Assembly: GCA_030765065.1 (NCBI GenBank) | Contig: CM060990.1 | Span: 464,240,321 to 464,304,320 of the forward strand | Origin: Deroplatys truncata | Lineage: Eukaryota > Arthropoda > Insecta > Mantodea > Mantidae | Reading direction: 5' to 3' | Length of the DNA: 64,000 bases | Shown here: in pieces, positions 37,620-47,538 of the stretch | How positions within the stretch are numbered: position 1 is the first letter of the stretch | How the letters are laid out: the number at the start of each line of letters is the position of its first letter | Translations under genes and position numbers: made by a program | Notes under the pieces: model-generated | The model's input: only the letters and a program-made list of their open reading frames with translations | Database searches by the model: none | Told to the model about the DNA's origin: nothing

Positions 37620-38650
37620 CTCCCCTCCTATTTCCTATCTCTCCTGTATATAATCCCATATTGTTACTCCTTCGGTATCTGTCTAGCCTAACACCTCTCC
37701 TCCTGTTCCTATACCTCTCATATAAGCCATACTCTACTCCTCGATCTCTGTCTAGTCTAGCACTCGTCCTTGTATTTCCTACCTCTTAAATATAAAGCGC
37801 ATTCCCCCTCCTTGAAGCGTTGCTCTACTTAGGATCTCCTCTCGTTTTCCCCATCTCTCCCATATAAACGCATTTTTCTCCTTGAGCGCTCCCCGAACCT
37901 AGATCTACCCTCGTTTTCCCGTCTCTCCTTATAAACGCATACTCAACCTCCTTAGCCTAATACCTCTCCTCCTGACCCCATACCTCTCATACATATAAAG
38001 CATACTCTACTCTAAACCTCTGTCTAGTCTAGCAATCTCACCCCGTATCCCATACCTCTCATAAAGCGTATTCCCCTCCTGCCCCTGTCTAGCTGATGAT
38101 CTCTCCGTTTTCACGTCTCACCCTAAAAGCGCATACTCAACCTGCTTAGCCTAATACCTCTCCTCCTGTTCCTATACCTCTCATACATATAAACGCATAC
38201 TCTACTCTCAAACACTGTCTAGTCTAGCATCTCTCCTCGTATCCCCTACCTCTCATAAAGCGTATTCCTCTCCCTCCCCTGTCTAGCTGAGTATCTCTCC
38301 TTGGTTTACTATCTAACCTATATAAAACACATTCTACCTTCAACGTCTGTCTATTCTAGCATAGGATCTCTCCTTTTTTTCGTCTCCTTATAAACGCATA
38401 CTCAACCTCCTTAGCTTAATACCTCCCCTCGTTTTCCTACACCTCTCATATAAACCATACTCTACTCCTCAGCCTCTGTCTAGCCTAGCACCTCTCCACG
38501 TATTTCCTATCTGTCTCATATAAACCGCATTCCCCCTCCTTCTACCACTGTCTAGCCTAGCGTCAGTCCTCGTATTCCCTATCTCGCCCATATAAACGCA
38601 TTTTCCTCCGCATCCACCATCGTTTTCCCTATCCTTTCCCATATAAACGC
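37620..38650. repeat. degenerate 60-70-bp tandem array, right arm
   Basis: Complement of the array at 22,985-24,030, with CATATAAACGCAT and CTGTCTAGTCTAGC blocks in each unit, about 15-16 units. The order of variant units can be matched between arms, so the array was present before the arms diverged. Confidence 0.85.
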
Positions 38651-38870
38651 AAAAAACTGTGCCAGCTCTCTCTATATTTACCTACTCTGGTTACTTATTA
38701 GGTTACTTAGGTTAGGTTACTTCAAGGTGTTACAGAATTAATATTGTGGTATATAAGAGAGACTTTATTAATTTAATTGGGATGTTATGTATTATTTCAT
38801 GATTTGGCAGTTGGAGGTGTAGGTTTGGATATGACCGGTAATGGTCGTTAAGTATCAAATAGCTGATTAA

Positions 38871-39240
38871 TGTAACGGCCCCGTAGATCTTTCTAGAGCA
38901 TGTTGCTCGAGAACGACTCACTACGCATGCGCGATTAGAGCGTCTTGCGCGGTGGTTGGTACATTGGCTAGGCATTCAGCTCCTTCTGGCCGAGTGGGAA
39001 GCAAACTCGGCTGTGTTTACTCCTGGATAACCACCTTGGATTCACCGCGTGTAAATATGTGAGACAATCTTTATTATAATAAACCTGTTCGGTATGTGAA
39101 CTCAGCTTTACTAAGTGTTCTTGTAAACTGTCTGATCCAGCGTGATTTCCCTTCCTTTCAGTGCTAATGTAATCTTTTGAAATGTGCTACTTTTGTACAG
39201 ATTGGATACCTTAGTGCCAAGTGAGTGTCCCCTAGTTACA
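38871..39240 (+). mobile_element. probable solo LTR (370 bp)
   Basis: Begins TGTAACGG and ends CTAGTTACA, giving 6-bp inverted termini TGTAAC/GTTACA. It contains an AATAAA signal at about 39,077 and a GC-richer 5' half, as in a U3-R-U5 layout. No internal retroelement sequence follows. A clear target duplication was not found (TTAA before, TTAT after), so strand and status remain tentative. Confidence 0.5.
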
Positions 39241-40071
39241 TTATGTCGTGAGCTTTGTGGAAAAGATACCGATAGTATGTATCAATATTTCATGTAGTAG
39301 CATAATGGTTACGCTGCGGTGTTTCTTTCTTAAGCATCGCAAAATAATCTGCAATCACTTGCCTCTCGTCACTTAAGGCTTGCCTCTGCTGTGTTTTATT
39401 TCGGCAGATTGACGGCCTTTTCCATGATGATAAGCTTCAGCCTTCAAGTTATATAAGTGTTCTGGGCTAGTGAAGTATGCGAGAGTTGTGGGGAATACGG
39501 TCTTAAATTCAGAGGCTACTCTGCACGATAAACAGTAATCTCTGAATAAGCATTCACCTCGAGACCTACTTTGTTCCGAGAGGGGCGCATGGTATAAAAA
39601 TACAACTTATGTTTTATATATAACTGTTTTATTAATAATAAAATGTCAATCTGCATATTATTTAACAATAATAAGTTTATAGTGTATAACTGTTCTGTCT
39701 TCGGTTTAATATATGTCTCTACGCTTATGTAGGCATATGCTGTTGTAAGCATTCCTTTTAGAATTCGCGGACCTAAACACATCTGTGGTGTATGTGCAGG
39801 ATACAGAGAAATCAGTCTTAAAACATTTGTAGACTTTTCTCTCCCTGAAACTAATACGCGCTGAGCAGTAATTAGAAAACTACTCCCTATGCTGTACTTC
39901 TTAGACGCGGTTATTGTGTGAAAATAAATAAAAGAAAACAATCATCAACTTTCCTCCACCAATCAGGGCCTAAGAGCGTTCCGCCTCACTGACTCTATCT
40001 CTCTGTCTCTTTCTTCCCTCCCATTTGTTTACTAGAGGGTCGTTATAGTTTGAAACAGATTATAGTAGGTA
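39241..40071. other. intergenic between solo LTR and Polinton
   Basis: No recognised gene. A 141-codon open frame on the minus strand (39,516-39,941) has no domain signature and is AT-biased. Confidence 0.4.
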
Positions 40072-40523
40072 AGTAGGAGTAAACTGGGGATTTTAGCACA
40101 CTTTACTGATTCAGTAACCCCAACAATGTTATTATATGGCATGAACCTGATATAGAAACCCCTACAATGTTAAAAGAAGTTTGTACTACAATCCGCTTAT
40201 GTTTTGATAGGTTGTATATGTATGTGAAGGAGGTTTTTTTCTCTTTGTGCTCATCGATTCTCTCTCTCTCTGTCCTGTGCTAAAAAGAGTTGTGTGTAAC
40301 TACATGTGCTACAATCCCGCTATGTTATGATAGGTTGTATGTGAAAGAGATTTCTTTGTCCTCATTGCTTCTCCTTCTCTCTCTCTCCTGTGGTAAAAAG
40401 TTGTGTGGTGCAATAATGGAACTACATGTGATACAATCCTTTTAAGTGCGTGTACGTATTCTCATGTGCATCAGTATCCAAGAAAAGAACTATTTTCTCA
40501 TCGCATCAATGTAACCCTCCCTG
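40072..40523 (+). repeat. left terminal inverted repeat of the Polinton
   Basis: Matches the complement of 59,319-59,667 from AGTAGGAG to about CAATGTAACCCTCCCTG. It is longer than the right copy because a ~125-bp internal unit (CTACAATCC...CTACATGTG, about 40,188-40,440) is duplicated here. Confidence 0.9.
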
Positions 40524-40704
40524 AAAATCACATGTGTGCGTGTGCTTCTCAGTACGTTATTGTTTACGAATGTATTGTGTAAATCATGGAAAATTATTAT
40601 ATTGATCGTAAGAGGATGATAAGTCTGGGTTGGAGGATGACGCTAAATATGGAATGAAAAATACGAAAAGTGTATGACAACACCTCTCGAATGCAAGAAC
40701 GAGC

Positions 40705-41425
40705 ATGTTCAAACTCCCCCCACAAAGCACGATATGTGAAACGAGAACGGATCTGAGATCAGAGTCAACTGTGAGCCGCACGATGAATAGTGAAAATATC
40801 AGAATCACGAGTGATAGCGACAATTGTTGCTGGGTGAACCTCAATGAGTACGAGCAAATGAAGCAGCATTGTCTCGATAAGCATGGGGAAATATGCGATG
40901 GCGATACATATATCATCATCTGTAAGGAACTATCACAGCATCAACAGATGTCGTCATTCTTCCGTTGTGAAGAATGCTGTAACGAGTATCTCAAAGCAAA
41001 AGGGTAAGTAAGTAAAGAACATGTGATAGCATAAATGTTGTAGTGGAGAAAAAAGATAGCTAAGCAAAAAAATGTGTATTTTTTACAGAATGTCCGATGG
41101 AGAAGATGTGCCACCGCACCGCGACGTGGATCGGTTGGTGTCGACGTCCGAGCCCGTGGAGGAGAAAGAACGTGAATAAGAAGAAGAAGAAGAAAGGTAA
41201 GCAGAATCATTGTGAATAAAAAGAAAGGGGTTTTTAATGATGACCCATGTGTTAAAACAGAGATCTTGTGTATATGTCTACAGGTCCGAAAAGAAGCCTG
41301 AGAAGAAGAGGAACAAGACAAAGGTCGTAAACAAGAAGAAGATGTTGGAAGCCTCTCGAGAGAACGTTATAATACTCATCTTTGATCCCATTCCAGAAAA
41401 GTCGGAGAAAGCTGAATCCAAATAG
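40705..41425 (+). pseudogene. spliced Polinton gene of unknown function
   Basis: Three exons join in phase. 40,705-41,003 ends before GTAAGT and encodes MFKLPPQST... to a Cys-rich FRCEECCNEYL. 41,089-41,196 lies between TTTTTTACAG and GTAAG and is acidic. 41,284-41,425 follows TATGTCTACAG and is a very basic KKPEKKRNK region. The joined product would be about 182 residues, with acidic then basic tail segments suggesting a nuclear protein. One TAA at 41,177 interrupts exon 2, just before a run of GAA codons. Two consistent introns with good sites in a mobile element are notable. I cannot assign a function. Confidence 0.5.
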
Positions 41426-41431
41426 TGTGTT

Positions 41432-41812
41432 TATGCTCGACGACATCTCCATCAGCTCCAAGCATCTTGTGAATATAGGCCTGCATTACGAACTCGCATC
41501 CCTTTTCATCAAAACAGTTGACGAAAGTTTTGTATACATAACAAAAAGGACTGGCAGATAATAGTTCAAAATATAGCTGTGATTGAAACGTATGTGAAAG
41601 ACGGCAAGCTTCCTCGTTTATCGTACAGTGAGAATATAATCTATGCATATAATATAACAGTGGATATGGATAAAGTTAATGAAATAGCATTTGTGAATAC
41701 GTGTCTAAACGAAAATGTCATAAACCTGGACATTGTTGCAATAGCAGGACTGAAGAGACCAATTCATACATTGAAATATATTTATCTCAATTGCATGGCG
41801 TTCATAAATTAA
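41432..41812 (+). pseudogene. unknown Polinton frame, broken
   Basis: A 42-codon frame from ATG 41,432 (MLDDISISSK...) stops at two adjacent stops (TAA TAG). A second 77-codon frame from 41,579 (MIETYVKDGK...) follows on the same strand. Both look compositionally coding and could be one older gene between the spliced gene and the capsid gene. No domain recognised. Confidence 0.35.
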
Positions 41813-41991
41813 TGTGTTCATACGATGTTGGAGGTAGGAGTGTCAAAAAAAAGTCAAAGGAGATGTATGCTAAAATCAATAAAAATATAGTATAAATGTT
41901 TTATCCCATTCTTTATTGATAAAAACAAGATACGTTTTCATTTCTTATATCATGGATTGAACAACATGAGTTAGGGGTTTATCGTGAATAA

Positions 41992-43197
41992 TTAAACAAA
42001 ACAAAGATGTTTGTGCAGAAGATTTGCCGATGCTTGAACTTGCAATGTGATGTTAACGGCTACAGTCACGGTCTCCTCCGGTTGATGAGAACAGTCGATG
42101 ACGAATAGTGGTGCATATTTCAGAAAATCGCTTCTCTTCAAAAGAGGGTAATTTTCTTTGCCATAATAAGAGTATTGAAATTTAGAATACTGGCCATTCA
42201 GAGATACAGACTTTGAATTTATAAAATCGAAATTCATGTCATGATACGGATAACATTCGCTGTTGAGATAAAGCTTCAGATTGGTGATATTGCAGTGATC
42301 AAAGATAGAGCTATCTTTAGTAAGGTAGTTCAATCTGTCGGTCTGTGCACCTACTATGACAAAACGCGGTTTCTCAAGCTTCGATATCGTTGCAACGTTC
42401 CACGTGAACGCTTTAGTCTGCGGTACTGCAGTTGAGTGTGAAGGTCCAGGGTTCGAAAGGCAACGAGCAGCGGGCGATCTGACTTGACGAGTTTAAGTTT
42501 CTCCACCCTCTCGGCATCGGAGCGTCTAAGTACGGGCGGTTTAGTTTAATGATAGACGGATCGTTGCCCTTCCAACAATTACTGGAATTTTTGGATCTAA
42601 TGAGAACGACTTCTAACTTGCTATTAAGTATGAGCTCCTTGTGCTCGTCTGCAAAACCCAGAAGCATCGAAACAGGAACGATAGCGTTGAATACACCATT
42701 CCATGCGTTCACAATGTCTATAGCTTCTCCGGGATAGGTCCAGCCGACGTTCTGCAGGTGATTGGAGTCCAAAGTGTTGAGAGCTGCATAGTTGCGCATA
42801 GTCGTAGAAATTCTGGGATTTCTCGTTCTACCTATAGTAGTACCATTCATATCTAAACGAACTTCATCAAGCAGAAACGCCATGGCATTGTTGGTCAGTT
42901 TTGCAGACGAAGCTTCACCAGTAGGTTTTGTCATAGATCCTTCTATGTAGAGGTAACTTCTGCTAGGAAGCGTGTACAAATCCTCGACTTGGCATGGTAT
43001 TCTAATTTCATCATTCACATCCAGAGCAGATGTATTGTTTGGTAAGAAGACATGTTCCACTTCCTTACTAATCTTATCGTCAAAAGTCGGAACTCCGGTC
43101 ACATCTAAAACATCCATTACAGAATCTTGAACCCCATTCGCTCGAGGAACTCTCGGTTGGATGGTGTTAGCAGTTTGCGCGTTGAAGACTGAATCGG
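41992..43197 (-). pseudogene. MCP: Polinton major capsid protein (double jelly-roll), broken
   Basis: The main shell protein, forming hexon-like trimers. The N-terminal part is open to 42,413. It contains NGVQDSVMDVLDVTGVPTFD, NDEIRIPCQVEDLYTLPSRS, LYIEGSMTKP and NNAMAFLLDEVRLDMNG, all typical of Polinton capsids. The C-terminal part is a separate frame (42,333-41,992) with DHCNITNLKLYLNSECYPY, YYGKENYPLL and APLFVIDCS. A frame change lies between 42,333 and 42,413. The start is uncertain: in-frame coding extends upstream of Met 43,117 to about 43,197 without an ATG. It lies directly downstream of the penton gene on the same strand. Confidence 0.88.
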
Positions 43198-43236
43198 TAT
43201 TAATCTGAGAGAAGCTTTTTATTATAGTAATGCCTT

Positions 43237-43941
43237 TTAAAATTTATTCCCATTCCGTCTTATGTGTACTCTCACTGTAATAGTTTCGTTCCTGAAGTCG
43301 AGCGTATTCCCGTTCTGATCTACCACTGGAATGCTGAGATGATCAATGAGATTCGTGTCGATGATGGGTATATATATGACTGGGCGGTTCCTGCGAGATG
43401 TGGTAGACCGGACGAACCGATGGGAAAAGTTCGTAGAGAGAATGCCCGCTTTTATCGTTGATGAAGGAAGGGTGGCAAGGCTGCATTAGATGCGTATGAT
43501 GCTGACCTTAAAGATGTTCACCAGTTTGTCAGAATCGGTCAGTACACCCGGCTCCGCTGTGCGCTTGCCGGTGAAACCGGGAAGAGAGCCCACCGATCTC
43601 TCTCGAGTGAAATCGATAACGCAGGAGCACCGAACCTCAGCCTTCATGGTGTTATTATTGGGATGAAGAAAAAAGTCATTGCTGACTTTGAGTCTATCCT
43701 TGAGGAAGGTGTTTATATCTTCTATTCCATATGTTCCAGGTGGAATTTCGATGGTTTCAAGTTTTCCATCTCGCGGAAAATGGAAAATGTTACTGGTAGG
43801 ATCAACATTTGGTATCGAGTAAAATGTCTCGAAATTCAGTAGAGCAATCTCGTAAACTTAATTAGGATCCAGATGGAGTGGCGGATTCAGATGGGAAGAG
43901 AAACTAGAATCAGATGCGCTCACAGTGATAGTGTAACTCAT
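43237..43941 (-). pseudogene. Polinton penton protein, two nonsense codons
   Basis: Vertex (penton) protein of the capsid. A 705-base frame from ATG 43,941 (MSYTITVSASDSS) to TAA at 43,237 is kept in phase. It has an early in-frame TAA after LHLDPN and another TAA after VSIIRI. Family-typical blocks are visible: YEIALLNFETFYSIPNV, ETIEIPPGTYGIEDINTFL, NNNTMKAEVRCSCVIDF, and near the end IYIPIIDTNLIDHLSIPVV and FRNETITVRVHIRR. About 234 codons is near the usual size. It sits between protease and major capsid genes, the usual virion cluster. Confidence 0.85.
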
Positions 43942-43985
43942 TTTGACCATTCGAACATCCTGTCGAAACTGTTTTATTACAGTAA

Positions 43986-44345
43986 TCATAGATGAACACA
44001 AATGACCGAATCGAAATTCTGATACCTGTGTCAGTTATACATGACCTTAACATCGTCGAGATAGGATTCGATCTCTTTTGGAGGTTTCAGATTGCCGAAA
44101 CTGTCAAAATAAAACGCTAAATTTCCATCCTTGCGTATAGCAACCCAACGGGTACCGGGATTCTGCGAGCTGTCTAAATTGACGACGATCCTCTCTGCAC
44201 GTCTAGGTCTTAGAGTTAGTTTATCTAGCATATATACGCCTCTAAAATTAGGAATGCGTAGACGTTTAGCAAAAGCTTCAATCTCCGCACCGCTTAAGGC
44301 TTTTTCCGGGATATGTGCAGACATCGCCCCGAGTTTTTTGGACAT
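43986..44345 (-). pseudogene. adenain-like cysteine protease, broken
   Basis: Capsid-maturation protease of the adenovirus type. From ATG 44,345 the frame shows LRIPNFRGVYMLDKLTLRP, then NPGTRWVAI, where the family has the catalytic His in GTHWV; here it is Arg (residue 66). FYFDSFGNLKPPKEIESYL follows with Asp81. An in-frame TGA at 44,031-44,033 breaks the protein. Beyond it the same frame continues with RYQNFDSVICVHL, whose Cys at 43,998-44,000 aligns with the catalytic Cys. The start overlaps the end of the PLA2 gene by about 50 bases in another frame. Confidence 0.85.
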
Positions 44346-44961
44346 AGATACAAGCCCCTTTCCTTCCTGTGTCTTCCACCTCCCTTCTTAAGACCTCTGC
44401 CCTTGTCCGTGGCTAAGGCTTCCATGTGCTGATTGTGACGAACCAGCTCGTTCAGTTGCTTCTCCGCAGCACGTTTCTTATTCACTGAGATAGCGATCAG
44501 TGCGGCTCCACCTGCCAAGCTATCCGCACTACCCAATGCCGCCAAAGGCGGTATCAAAGGTAAGATCCCGCCTGTAGTGGCTGGTATTATTCTCTTCCGC
44601 CGCTTGCGCAATCCAGCGCCCATGGCCAGCTTTCCCTTCATGATCGCGGTCACCATGAGTCTAGCGGCAAACTTTCCGCCAAAAGTAGCTTCGACAGACT
44701 GCGTTCGATTCCAGGCTTTTTCCACAAGTACCCTATCAGCCAAATGCCTCAAACCCGTGTCCCGATGCGTGGCGTAGGCGATATCGTGTTTTGGACACGC
44801 GGTGTCCAATCCGTTTATAGGCGGATCCCCTCCTGCAAGCGTTTATGTAGCTTAGTTCCAGGACCGCAGTACCTGTAGCCGGGCAAATGAGCCTCAAACG
44901 GTAGAGAATTAATCAAAGAATTAAGTATTTCGGAACCCTTCCGAACGCGTCCAGAGCTCAT
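44294..44961 (-). pseudogene. minor capsid protein with phospholipase A2 domain
   Basis: From ATG 44,961 (MSSGRVRKG), a helical leader is followed by the parvovirus-like PLA2 calcium-binding loop YCGPGTKL and then, after a one-base frame change near 44,823, the catalytic helix CPKHDIAYA. A Gly/Ala/Leu-rich segment (GGILPLIPPLAALGSADSLAGGAALIA, positions about 44,470-44,570) could interact with membrane. The C-terminus is basic, then GRGLYL-like. In capsids this lipase is thought to help leave the endosome. Its ATG is 54 bases from that of the ATPase on the other strand, leaving a short divergent promoter region rich in TATA-like sequence. Confidence 0.8.
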
Positions 44962-45015
44962 GATACACTAGGAAAATAAAAAGCGAAATATATAACTTAT
45001 AATCTTAGTCCCACG

Positions 45016-45710
45016 ATGGAAGTAGTGAAGCAAAAGTGCTCGTTACCTATACATGTTTTAGACTTCGACAATGACATTCACGAGGGAAGGCACTGCTCTC
45101 TCTTCCCGAGCAACGTCAGAGGCTCATTCTGGGTAGCTCAAATGCGGGAAAGACGAATATCTTACTCAACCTGCTAATCCACGAGAACGGTTTAAAGTTC
45201 GTGAATCTTTACATTTACTCGAAATCACTGCATCAACCGAAATATCAGTACCTGTTCAAAGTGCTGAAAACCATACCCGATATAGGAGTGTACACGTTCG
45301 AGGACGGTGTAAAAGTACTGGAAACCTTCGAAGTCAGAAAAAAATCCATATTCGTATTCGATGACGTCATCAACGAGAAACAGGGTAAAATAGCTTCCTA
45401 TTACAGCATGGGCATATACCGTAACGTCGATGCTGTATACCTATCGCAGTCTTATGCACAGGTACCCAAACATGTAATTAGAGACAATGCAAATATGATC
45501 GTGCTCATCAGACAAGATAATCTCAACTTAAAGCACATATACGACGATTACGTAAATACTGACATGCCATATACGGAATTCAGAGAGCTGTGTAAGCAAG
45601 TATGGGAGAGTAATGAGGGATCGAACTCAGGACCCTTTGTTGTCATAGTACCTGTATTCCCGCTGAATGAAGGACGATACAGAACGGTTTCGATGTATTT
45701 ATCAGAGTGA
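45016..45710 (+). pseudogene. DNA-packaging ATPase (A32/FtsK-HerA type), frameshifted
   Basis: Motor that pumps genome DNA into the capsid. From ATG 45,016 (MEVVKQKCSLPIHVLDFDND) the frame changes once at about 45,105-45,120. It then carries Walker A GSSNAGKT (45,133-45,156) and continues to Walker B SIFVFDDV (~45,350). Next are YLSQSYAQVPKHVIRDNAN, the typical sensor region, and the end at 45,710. Length (~230 codons) is usual for Polinton ATPases. Apart from the single frame change it is open. Confidence 0.88.
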
Positions 45711-45739
45711 ATAAATAGAGAGTATCGCTCATTACAGCT

Positions 45740-46294
45740 ATGAGTATCGACAGATTCGGATCGCGCAGGATCATCCCGTCCAGAGGTGTGCTTAATCGTT
45801 ATATCATAAATTGAGATGACACGGGAAACTAGCAATTCAAGAAAAAACGATTATGCAACATTCAGGATCCTGAAGAAGACTATAATGCAACGACTAAACA
45901 CTATGTGGATACGCTTACGACTATCGTCGAGCATCGAATGCAGACGTTCACCGAAAACACTTCATATCAGCGTATGGGCGAATTTGAAGCTATGCTTAGG
46001 CAGCACGTGCAAACATCGCTCGAAGGGCAACATCAGAGGCTAATGGAATACCTGAGTAAACATGCCCTCAAACGCAATGCAGAAAATAATGTCATTCTGG
46101 ATACGATAAGAATGAAGGTATTATTGCCTCCAGTTCACGATCATGCTGTTCCGAATAAAAAATATATTTTAGATTACATGAATGCACGCACGCCGCTTCC
46201 CGATTCCAACGGAAACGTTTCCTTTCGAAAGAAACGGATAAGGGAGATAACCGATCCCGTGGACGATAACGATGCCGCAACTAAAAAATGTTAG
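45740..46294 (+). pseudogene. Polinton fibre-like virion protein, two stops
   Basis: ATG 45,740 opens MSIDRFGSRRIIPSRGV. After in-frame TGA and TAG codons near 45,812 and 45,830 the frame continues with QFKKKRLCNIQDPEEDYNATT. This resembles the 'NKRLxNVxDPxxxxDAVN' repeat found at the N-terminus of fibre-like proteins of arthropod Polintons and of phage tail fibres. A helical middle and a basic C-terminus (KKRIREITDPVDD) follow to 46,294. It is 29 bases downstream of the ATPase, same strand, suggesting a common transcript. The role as fibre is inferred. Confidence 0.6.
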
Positions 46295-46606
46295 ACATTT
46301 AGTTGTAAAGGAAAATGCCGAAACACAGACAGCTTTAAACCTAACTCTAGCTTCTATGCCTCAAGAAACTGTTGCAGCAGTAGATAAAATCTGGAAACCG
46401 TGGTAAACCATCAAAGCCCGATGGATAGGTACCTAACCTCAACTATGAATAATATTAATAGTCTTAAATCACATGTGGGTGTAATAAATGCTATTTTAGG
46501 ACAACTGGGAGGACAGCTCATCATTAAATTGCAAATCAAACCGTACAGAGGTAACTCACAGAGATACATGCTATCGTCGGGACGAATACTACAAATCTTC
46601 GGTTAG
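46272..46606 (+). pseudogene. unknown Polinton frame after the fibre-like gene
   Basis: A frame from ATG 46,272 (MPQLKNVRHLVV) overlaps the fibre-like gene end and stops after ~44 codons. A second frame at 46,400-46,606 follows (MVNHQSPMDRYL...GQLGGQLIIKLQIKPYRG). The second piece resembles small basic virion proteins sometimes seen here, but I cannot assign it. The Gypsy insertion begins about 200 bases downstream. Confidence 0.3.
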
Positions 46607-47330
46607 CGGAGAGGTGATTGGCTGCTCTATGATTTCCTCACCGCATCCCAATACGAGAATGAATGCAATGTTTGCAATAACGATAAGCTGGTTGAAAGTT
46701 AGCCTACACCGTCATGATAGACGATAAGTTGACCTTCAAGGGCTCCAGTTAATCGTGCTAAAGATGGACATATTATAAGTATCGAATTGAAAACCTCCTA
46801 TATATTGTAGTGGTATTATTCATTTGCACACGTATTTAACACACGACATAATCTCGCCACTATTTACTGGCTCTGGTTTAATGTGTTTAGACATTAATCT
46901 GACATTACAACTTTTATAGCAAATACTGTACCCTGAATTATTTAGTTACTATTACAAAATGGTTTACTTTCTTATATTGTTGACAAACATTTATGCATTC
47001 AAGAATTTTTGTAATTATTAAACATATTTACCAAAATATTCACCCTCTACACAAATATATTTACATCTCTTAAATCTAGACACTGTTTCACATTATCTGA
47101 TTGCTACATAAGTATTTGTTTTAATTATTTTTACCCCATTTTTGTTGTTTTGTACTTTATATTTAAAATACTATTTGAATTATACCTACGTACTTTTACT
47201 TTAATATAACATTAAGTTTCAATTATTACATTCTTCATTTCAAATGCTGTTACAGTTTACTTCGAAAATGTTATTTTTCCCTTTTAAATATTTATTTTTT
47301 TGTTCTGAATTTATTTCTGTTTTCTCATTA

Positions 47331-47355
47331 TATATATATATATATATATATATAT
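47331..47355. repeat. (TA)n microsatellite
   Basis: About a dozen TA units lie downstream of the gag remnant on the minus strand. The stretch 46,827-47,538 is AT-rich and otherwise carries only a decayed continuation of gag. Confidence 0.9.
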
Positions 47356-47538
47356 AGCTAACCCTCTTACATTCCAATACATTGCTCTGCAGTTCAGCTT
47401 TAACTATCCTGAATTTACTAGCTTTTTAGCAGTCATTGCTATTCCCCCTCCTGGATCAAATTGTGTATGCCTAAGCATTACTCGTAGCTGTATCGTAACC
47501 TTCCAAAATTTGTTCATGGATAACCTCTTAAAGTATTC

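Larger units (their letters stand above)
22954..38686. mobile_element. 15.7-kb palindromic Polinton-like element
   Basis: Both ends carry the same sequence in inverted orientation: AGTAGGTAAATATAGAG on the left, and the complement ending ...CCTACT at 38,686. Six-base flanks ACGGTT (22,948-22,953) and CTGGTT (38,687-38,692) match at four positions, consistent with a decayed 6-bp duplication as made by Polinton integrases. The arms (22,954-30,111 and 31,035-38,686) are reverse complements of each other over their whole length. Each holds a protein-primed PolB pseudogene reading outward, a promoter near the centre, and tandem repeats towards the end. No integrase, ATPase, protease or capsid gene is present, so it could only have moved in trans. 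The arms differ by substitutions, small indels and repeat number, which argues against a simple assembly mirror. Confidence 0.85.
31035..38686 (-). repeat. right arm of the giant inverted repeat (7.65 kb)
   Basis: Mirror of 22,954-30,111. Predicted PolB N-termini of the two arms differ at roughly three to four residues per hundred. Indels are small except in the minisatellites, so the arms have drifted apart since duplication. Confidence 0.95.

Noticed and set aside
22954..38686. The palindrome as a sequencing or assembly mirror artefact
   Set aside because: The arms differ by substitutions, indels, private stop codons and an almost twofold difference in minisatellite length, and the loop is asymmetric. 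Not fully excluded without long reads.
39516..39941. A 141-codon minus-strand frame as a gene
   Set aside because: No domain, AT-biased composition, and located between a solo LTR and a Polinton end.
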